15,902 nt of DNA from Candidatus Desantisbacteria bacterium CG1_02_38_46. Lineage in GTDB: Bacteria; Desantisbacteria; UBA1551; UBA1559. The stretch covers positions 1-15,902 of the forward strand of contig MNUO01000042.1 in the NCBI GenBank assembly GCA_001871015.1. Direction: 5' to 3'. This document shows, in pieces, positions 15,901-15,902 of this stretch (position 1 is the stretch's first letter; each line of letters begins with the position of its first letter). Position numbers and translations under genes: made by a program. The notes below the pieces were generated by a model. That model was not told the origin of the DNA. It made no database searches and saw only the letters and a program-made list of their open reading frames with translations.

Positions 15901-15902
15901 TG
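3920..15902 (-). CDS. Giant multi-modular surface protein with two NHL propellers, LamG, OmpL47-type repeats and a T9SS-like C-terminal domain (5' end outside window)
   Basis: At least 3993 residues in one uninterrupted frame, open to the right edge, so the true start and any signal peptide are not visible; a TTG at 15820 is only an internal codon. Residues counted from the first full codon in the window: unassigned N-terminal region 1-185; WNT module 186-278; ZU5-like 296-434; FlgD-like 443-554; WNT 555-667; FlgD-like 669-764; WNT 766-867; FlgD-like 870-979; aromatic-rich region 992-1270; WNT 1314-1412; ZU5-like 1413-1556; fibronectin III 1563-1654; jelly-roll 1700-1867; split beta domain holding LamG 1870-2220; WNT 2307-2419; FlgD-like 2422-2514; NHL propeller 2514-2823; OmpL47/Ig block 2827-3510; WNT 3505-3613; NHL propeller 3613-3881; Ser-rich linker; C-terminal FlgD/T9SS-like domain 3905-3993. 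All modules are typical of secreted adhesive or glycan-binding proteins. No catalytic domain is recognised. Likely exported and held at the cell surface; the ligand is unknown. Confidence 0.97.
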   Translation of the reverse strand, partial: SKPLPNNTLQDITKPGIIITGNLWDYLLHKLDAKLVFSNQIAQQIDFDTFGYFSETATLAAGGKNTVFVMANNPANYYSASNPHNIYLVGISYPRDGMILIPENSSQFQYFILDSSGSVITTEVQSLSFGDYGGALPEKNIDLPTNTYKLSKPQYLNGEINPDIVFLDENGNLLEPDESGNYKIEGMTRFKAKLNNDYQGKTFVKLQGNADASQWNGYNIEIGEGENPTVWDVKSFSSKIPGPMYGTLYTWQTTGLNGQYQVKCRISGQEVNSTTYYLGTKVPGTDDNWSATAYDSYRKMELWFPPQALKGRNYITISPLDTISKVNLATTLPNPLFKPVGHIYEIKPGLTADDFNADTSGQKQKASLKFKYTYEDIDFDITGDEIADTELIKNNLGLYKIVSGKLQLVYSENKPDSFILIAPINDFSDSFVVLPNNSPPKISQPFCSPFIFTPGKVNRDTTTLYYNISDGSSNKVWVIAKIIDKDSNVVRVLSNNKEETLAYVQSKLCHYNSFEQLWDGKNDSGDTVPDGAYVIKIQVMNGAGNIAERTCVVVKSKIPIGITSPKDGETINGVISLYGNAVNPAGFAGYSIFYALSPDTSSWTPIPVPSSYWCTDPNVSLIQITNGLLATWNTMQVPNGNYVLKMNILDSDGLLLDTATVNVNVDNVFEIYNFSASPNPFSPDNNGIKDTTTIHYSIPVKTHINISIYNETGVFIATLVNEDKPAGSHSVEWGGTGVIDGNYWCTITASETFTDKKGMIITRDTSSVDITANITSPSLGSVSGVVDITGTADVSNSNFGFYLVEYGWGETPSSWNGTGDTITSAVTSGTLASWNTWDIADDTYAIRLTVQDKAGNTKTTIVAPLNVFNILKVEINVSPDVFSPDTDGIKDTAVITYTISKDVDISYLRIYPGTDTTASPIKTFISETLAGVHTAKWNGRNDSLSPCTAGFYTCVFSARKGSSVDTEVAGITLDRGINPPANLASSIFNYGVEDGKPYFGWCATGNGVYYPWQHFGYTITARGIEYYPTQKNQELYITCGAWDGTSDQKLFYIPYGQNVTTYIKIYGDFQAFGAQDFGAQCLNPYIGVSPSHNETTWWYPIFFPPYFFRWYEGYGSQWLNPDSYYMYAWILAPWSWTINNPRINIKVWWNVPTTREWQQIETGTSRVNLTQRRKYITSYAGGIGSGGPDILSINYPSTRYSTEDTSITVATYIGDTDTVDSRTGMLFASTDVSEAWSTSGMSSDNVIYYGETSSIDIFKKLNYAPCDLIYEPHYSKWVISGPYYPGTNSLNSDILLTDLSGKVQGETLVVSVDTTTYTFDDRFTARLKIPYSGKTFIKITGSANCSSFSKYYLEYGKGESPEKWNLIKESNVPVDTGTLAYWNVTRLNGIYTLVLTVFDGDRNLKESQKTTLQIGQLISAENGGVATDPYAQTTINFPRGSLKSDKLVTISVVDSSEIPVFNPDFQPTGPTFIFSPSISKEDFITDTNGEVIKPATLTFHYDPSELTFPETMLGLFVFHPSTQELKYLPCYIDTMTYTVTAQIEGFSYFFLSKSHIPSVNIQSDTEPPAKPTGLNITITQPDEPIYLTWDHNREIDFAYYVIYCDGIAIDTTTNNKYEGGLLLGNQSPVYTVTAVDLARNQSSHSDSASATLIEIASVVSLYPGADKPIKMNNTETVTIFCQVYSPGVTDGAGKGESISGQVWLSKKGSYKIEEGVYTQESEGYMFGLPGNWPGYSSYIATVDAKFEGENSELLGMAFRLIDENNFYLLSWSEGKLKIKKVIEGSSPIDLYTPATVYSFPQLNNEWVTLKIKVMGSYFYAKMWQKGQNEPPEWQIWGRDDSLLSGGFALVTYNAKVSFDNLRITELEAAVSQFLVDSQADWEAGTYYHTEGISSPGAVKLSLGLPQLSNITAFWQLEETSGTLYDQTSNDNNGTPHNSPAVVDGKIGNARQFVTGLAQWVETPNHSISSSSVFTVSAWVKIPTYDAGSRKQVMGQGDNTTYVEQFGWGMLVGTTLTFSCEKHSGGWKHVYGGPDLRDNAWHLVAVTYNNGSIKLYVDGSLVGSGTYTESASAGAQILGIGAWTRNNSPSEYFNGVIDEPIIWEGKALTEDEHSILYADGSPTRSAYTLGNYYTSGTYVSAAHNSGVDTPYYGIFEADYNTNGQNITFDVRTADPKEKLSSARWYRAYNGHKIYGLPDKKWVQFRCQMATDNPSVSPVVNSVTVNYATSYEPDGQFSNNFSDTSQIVESINGILRTMDMDYLQDRGINDEYKTTIGPLPIGEYQYTTRFSGNNGNTWKYSSEIGTISVVLPDTVPPVAEISNPRENDILSGIVNIIGTAIDTDNLGRSNLKKYVLEYGLGTNPYFWKEICSSGDTKVNTILGAWNTSNIEDNIYVIRLIGEDSMGNTREDSKTVIVHNKRRESMDITNLSYPEFLIPEKDTATISFNLSKPQALNMEVYDWNYNAIKMGEYKNKNIGINSEMWNGKDIMGQDVPDGAYFFEFNLLPEATEVINSDTMVYFLKFGEFGAGNAKFNYPLGMAIDYRGNILVCDMGNNRIQKFTSDGRFVSKFGEIGEASLKSPRDIAIDNEENILVIDSGDPTIPGPIPLMYKFNSDGWKIWERGGYGDEDGKFKNPVSISLDIAGNIYVADKEKNCIQRFDKDGNFVLKIGSGNTGEDTQLSQPIDIYVDSLGFVYVVDSGNSCVKKFDRNGNFIWKLGPFILNGEQFISPQAITLDPSEKYIYVSDIGKHSIQKFSQFDNIGNPQIPTFSMKISGYDTQSQISGSYDTETQFTTPMSLLIDSSGKNFYISDSTNNRIMRYKQGAGWIGVDSTPPQSAFTPSVSLYKNLYSSPTNTYTITSTDPEVNKVSSGIAVIEYQVDGGQWIVYADSFSLSEGMHFVNYRAVDRAGNIEENKMFFVMVSNPPKTDVRIDSPSYYSEILKATVITSASTISLVVVGDTAQVARIEYRLDTETVWNTYTGPFTIPTEGVHIISCYAFDTMGNAELIPNMFTVIVDNSPPSTQLTLVGPQHGTAPAYITSGTMIRLTAYDTFAGVNRIGYKIDGSEWKSDTSSIINISFESEETHTILFHAIDNLGNIEETKSISVFVDNTAPTITINIFYSKEDTFTINILVSDNADSNPRIFASLVSSATGAGTIPIYSGYWETEPFIVPSGEWILTVYAKDFVGNVSTESRGPLSGPFIIIHDILPPRTSIVIGEPKYGETPAFVTSATTLTLSAVDDLVEIRDSIGLGVAKTEYRSETETIWDTYTLPFNITGEGTHTIYFRSIDKVGNTEETKSITVFVDNAAPTITINVPSPGETYVAKKDKLKIDFTVIDNADTDPQVVTFLTHIDTGGETIPVYNGWETDPLNIPSGQWILTVQVKDFVENTRVETSGQFTIIHDILPPRTSITIGEPKYGETPTLISSTTTFTLTVIDDLIEVGDSIGLGIANTYYRIDNETWSTYVSSFNIPSESFTYGIHAISYYSTDNVLNKEKENTRTVFLDNIAPVCELTSPSKQDYGLCKIINNETVPIIGNVFDQHFLNYRVEIKKEGEPDTQWQTIIESSEQKANQELAILNTLGLADGYYILRITAIDRVNNTSIDSPSIYIGKPELLLTIGGKGKEQGKFNHPYGICLDDTGNIYITDSLNHRIQKFSPEGNFILEFGKHGKKEKEFNGPSGIAISKGESPAIYVANRNNDRIQVFDLNGNFLYSFGKNGHNPSEFNKPEGIFIDSQNKLYVTDRNNDRIQKFDSHGTFLAQFTGFNKPEGVFVDSKSNIYIADRNNDRVVKLNSNGETMLVVTGLNKPNSVIVNSRGYIYVSNTNSDSIAKFDKYGNLVAKFLSVNGDSPNLFLNKPAGLTIDKKGNLLIVDENNNRVIKIGAPDTSTQSSSSMRALVSPNIQVKSIKDAYAYPVPFKPGPGHTAIRFTGLTSNVQLRIYNIAGELIFEKDNLSGNYDWHAQNNYNEPVSSGVYIYFLTDDTKEKKIGKIVVIR
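3923..4185 (-). other. C-terminal FlgD/T9SS-type sorting-like domain
   Basis: After a Ser-rich linker (STQSSSSMR) come AYAYPVPFKPGPGHTAIRF, LRIYNIAGELIFE, EPVSSGVYIYFLTD and the terminal KKIGKIVVIR. The order YPxPFxPG, xIYxxxGxL, PVxSGVYxY and a basic tail is that of FlgD-like T9SS type A sorting domains. Function as a secretion or anchor signal is inferred from that likeness; whether this organism has a T9SS cannot be seen here. Confidence 0.8.
4258..5062 (-). repeat. NHL propeller 2 (six NHL repeats)
   Basis: Six repeats, more regular than those of propeller 1. Blades carry GNIYITDSLNHRIQKF, DRNNDRIQKF, DRNNDRVVKL and the like, with NKPEGxFxDS openings. Blades 3 and 4 are exactly 40 residues each, and their DNA shows a 120-nt direct repeat. 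It is close to the C-terminal sorting-like domain, so it would be surface-proximal if that end is the anchor. Confidence 0.94.
4542..4737 (-). repeat. 120-nt direct repeat inside NHL propeller 2
   Basis: CTGTCATTGTTTCTATCAG occurs identically at 4542-4560 and 4662-4680, and CCTTCTGG-TTATTGAA at 4596 and 4716, both 120 nt apart. A looser copy follows at 4801-4820. It encodes the DRNNDRI and NKPEG parts of neighbouring blades, so this is gene-internal duplication, not a mobile or CRISPR repeat. Confidence 0.88.
5068..7425 (-). repeat. OmpL47-type/Ig repeat block (five OmpL47-like units, two interposed Ig units, then WNT module 6)
   Basis: OmpL47-like units lie near 7133-7420, 6850-7132, 6560-6850, 5965-6285 and 5375-5690. 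Each shows PPxT...GxxxxEYRxDxxxW, then a HxIxFxxxDxxGNxE strand and FVDNxAPT. Two Ig units with PSGxWILTVxxKDFVxN sit at 6290-6560 and 5690-5965. The two Ig+OmpL47 pairs are a 591-nt tandem duplication. The block ends with WNT module 6 (YRVEIKKEGEPDTQW, LAILNTLGLADGYYILRI). It is probably a stiff stalk between the two propellers. Confidence 0.82.
7433..8358 (-). repeat. NHL propeller 1 (six NHL repeats)
   Basis: Six repeats can be counted, each with a P-x-x-[IL]-x-[IL]-D opening and a [IV]-x-D-x-x-x-x-x-[IV]-x-[KR]-[FY] strand pair, for example GNILVCDMGNNRIQKF and GNIYVADKEKNCIQRF. Blades 2 and 5 carry extra loops. Six units is the usual number for a closed NHL propeller, which binds proteins, glycans or nucleic acid. 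Confidence 0.92.
8360..8635 (-). other. FlgD-like Ig module 4
   Basis: NLSYPEFLIPEKDTATISFN, MEVYDWN, then MWNGKDIMGQDVPDGAYFFEF. The WNGKDxxGxxVPDGAYxF closing is the FlgD-like signature. Confidence 0.75.
8645..8980 (-). other. WNT module 5 (Ig-like)
   Basis: PPVAEISNPRENDILSG, YVLEYGLGTNPYFW, LGAWNTSNIEDNIYVIRL and DSMGN. It is a well-kept copy placed directly before an FlgD-like module and the first NHL propeller. Confidence 0.78.
8981..9230 (-). other. Linking beta region with Y_Y_Y-like ending
   Basis: About 80 residues between the split domain and WNT module 5. The segment GPLPIGEYQYTTRFSGNNG and then TWKYSSEIGTISV resembles the short Y_Y_Y-type sandwich found beside propellers, but the match is weak. 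Confidence 0.35.
9240..10292 (-). other. Beta-sandwich domain apparently split by an inserted LamG domain
   Basis: The first part, QADWEAGTYYHTEG...GAVKLSLG (10195-10290), resembles the opening of a common surface module. The usual continuation, YYTSGTYVSAAHNSGV...ITFDVRTA...WVQFRCQMATD...VNSVTVNY (9240-9520), appears only after the LamG domain. The two pieces fit one domain interrupted by LamG. Confidence 0.6.
9543..10185 (-). other. LamG-like (laminin G/concanavalin A) domain
   Basis: AFWQLEETSGTLYDQTSNDN, IGNARQF, FTVSAWVKIP, NAWHLVAVTYNNGSIKLYVD and FNGVIDEPIIW follow the LamG pattern in order: W-LdE opening, SNdNnG, FTVSAWVK, WHLVAVTYdgG, FnGxIDEvxIW. Such domains bind glycans or matrix molecules, often with calcium. 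Confidence 0.93.
10300..10800 (-). other. Jelly-roll (concanavalin/GH16-like) beta domain
   Basis: About 167 residues with YIATVDAKFEG, GMAFRLIDENNFYLLSWS, EWVTLKIKVMGSYFYAKMW and GGFALVTYNAKVSFDNLRI. This is the fold seen in DUF1080/LamG-like sugar-binding domains: two-sided sandwich strands, WxxLKIxVxG, and a closing FDNLxI. No catalytic acid pair is visible, so binding rather than hydrolysis is more likely. Confidence 0.72.
10940..11212 (-). other. Fibronectin type III domain
   Basis: Begins PPAKPTGLNITITQP, then IYLTWDHN, DFAYYVIYCDG, and ends YTVTAVDLARNQS. The Trp in the B strand, the YxIY C strand and the YxVTAVDxxxNxS closing are standard FN3 marks. Confidence 0.87.
11235..11664 (-). 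other. ZU5-like beta domain 2
   Basis: GGVATDPYAQTTINFPRGSL, LVTISVVDS, then DFQPTGPTFIFSPS, PATLTFHYDPSEL and LGLFVFHPSTQELKYLP. The order follows the usual ZU5 outline (GGxV, xIPxGAL, VTI) and aligns with the copy near the N-terminus. Confidence 0.6.
11665..11960 (-). other. WNT module 4 (Ig-like)
   Basis: GKTFIKITGSA, YYLEYGKGESPEKW, LAYWNVTRLNGIYTLVL. The opening matches copy 1 (GKTFVKLQGNA) more closely than the other copies, and both are followed by a ZU5-like domain. Confidence 0.75.
12090..12930 (-). other. Unassigned aromatic-rich region
   Basis: About 280 residues that match none of the beta modules around them. A 42-residue core (12494-12619) has 7 Trp, 7 Tyr and 4 Phe, including TTWWYPIFFPPYFFRWYEGY. 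The flanking part includes YFGWCATGNGVYYPWQHFGY and IKVWWNVPTTREW. It is too rich in Trp, Tyr and Pro for an ordinary membrane helix. It could be a carbohydrate-binding or assembly segment; I cannot name a family. Confidence 0.55.
12965..13290 (-). other. FlgD-like Ig module 3 with SPDTDGIKD loop
   Basis: VSPDVFSPDTDGIKDTAVIT opens the module, followed by LRIYPG, AKWNGRNDS and a GFYTCVF strand. The acidic DTDGIKD loop repeats that of FlgD-like module 2. Confidence 0.75.
13300..13605 (-). other. WNT module 3 (Ig-like)
   Basis: ITSPSLGSVSGVVDITGTA, YLVEYGWGETPSSW, LASWNTWDIADDTYAIRL and DKAGN. This is one of the best preserved copies and a good consensus source for the family. Confidence 0.78.
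13606..13895 (-). other. FlgD-like Ig module 2 with SPDNNGIKD loop
   Basis: NPFSPDNNGIKDTTTIHYSI, a short IYNETG strand, then VEWGGTGVIDGNYWCTI. The DxxNGIxD loop resembles the acidic loop seen in gliding-type and T9SS-associated surface modules and could bind calcium; that is inference. Confidence 0.78.
13900..14239 (-). other. WNT module 2 (Ig-like)
   Basis: Opens with ITSPKDGETINGVISLYGNA, continues YSIFYALSPDTSSW, and closes with LLATWNTMQVPNGNYVLKM. It keeps the WNT half well; the YGxG half is changed to YALS. Confidence 0.7.
14240..14575 (-). other. FlgD-like Ig module 1
   Basis: SPFIFTPG...TTTLYYNISD...WDGKNDSGDTVPDGAYVIKI is the FlgD Ig-like pattern: an opening PFxFxPG, a central WDGxxxxG and a closing DGxYxxxI strand. 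It is followed directly by WNT module 2. Confidence 0.75.
14600..15015 (-). other. ZU5-like beta domain 1
   Basis: Contains FPPQALKGRNYITISPLD, LFKPVGHIYEIKP, DDF and ASLKFKYTYEDI. It aligns by eye with the domain at 11235-11664 and has the FPPGAL...ITI opening of ZU5-type beta modules. The family name is tentative. Confidence 0.5.
15070..15345 (-). other. WNT module 1 (Ig-like, degenerate)
   Basis: GKTFVKLQGNA, then YNIEIGEGENPTVW, then LYTWQTTGLNGQYQVKC. This is the most diverged of six copies of a module with the pattern YxLEYGxGxxPxxW followed by LxxWNTxxLxDGxYxIRL. It pairs with the ZU5-like domain that follows, as does copy 4. Confidence 0.65.
15346..15902 (-). other. Unassigned N-terminal region of the giant protein (window edge)
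   Basis: About 185 residues without a fold I recognise, for example GIIITGNLWDYLLHKLDAKL and KNTVFVMANNPANYYSASN. The strand-rich, Asn/Ser-rich character fits an extracellular domain whose beginning lies outside the window. No signal peptide or membrane segment is visible. Confidence 0.5.

Overview
The window is one AT-rich, tightly packed stretch with every gene on the minus strand. In transcription order (right to left) it holds a giant surface-protein gene whose 5' end lies beyond the window, metG, ugd, and a UDP-glucuronate decarboxylase gene that runs off the left edge. Gaps are about 15 nt, an overlap of 1 nt and about 27 nt, so the set looks like one operon. No stretch over 300 bases lacks a gene, and I saw no tRNA, rRNA, CRISPR array or transposase gene.

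The giant gene fills three quarters of the window (3920-15902). It encodes at least 3993 residues with no stop or frameshift. It is a string of extracellular beta modules: six copies of an Ig-like module I call the WNT module, two ZU5-like modules, five FlgD-like modules (the last at the C-terminus, resembling a type IX secretion sorting domain), a fibronectin III domain, a jelly-roll/LamG-like domain, a LamG domain that seems inserted into another beta domain, two separate six-bladed NHL propellers, and five OmpL47-type repeats. An aromatic-rich stretch in the middle has no assignment. I recognise no catalytic domain.

The other three genes are housekeeping or glycan genes. metG makes methionyl-tRNA synthetase. 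ugd oxidises UDP-glucose to UDP-glucuronate, and the next gene decarboxylates that to UDP-xylose, giving a two-step pathway to surface-glycan precursors. The decarboxylase continues in frame into the start of a MIP18/DUF59 domain, an unusual fusion. A perfect 50-bp palindrome of mobile-repeat type lies at the ugd/decarboxylase junction and supplies the last ten codons and stop codon of ugd.

The giant modular protein with an FlgD/T9SS-like C-terminus, the AT-rich composition and the GGGGACGCTTCTA-type palindrome suggest an uncultivated Gram-negative lineage such as Omnitrophota, WOR-3, Desantisbacteria or a relative. This is an impression from protein style, not a phylogenetic placement.
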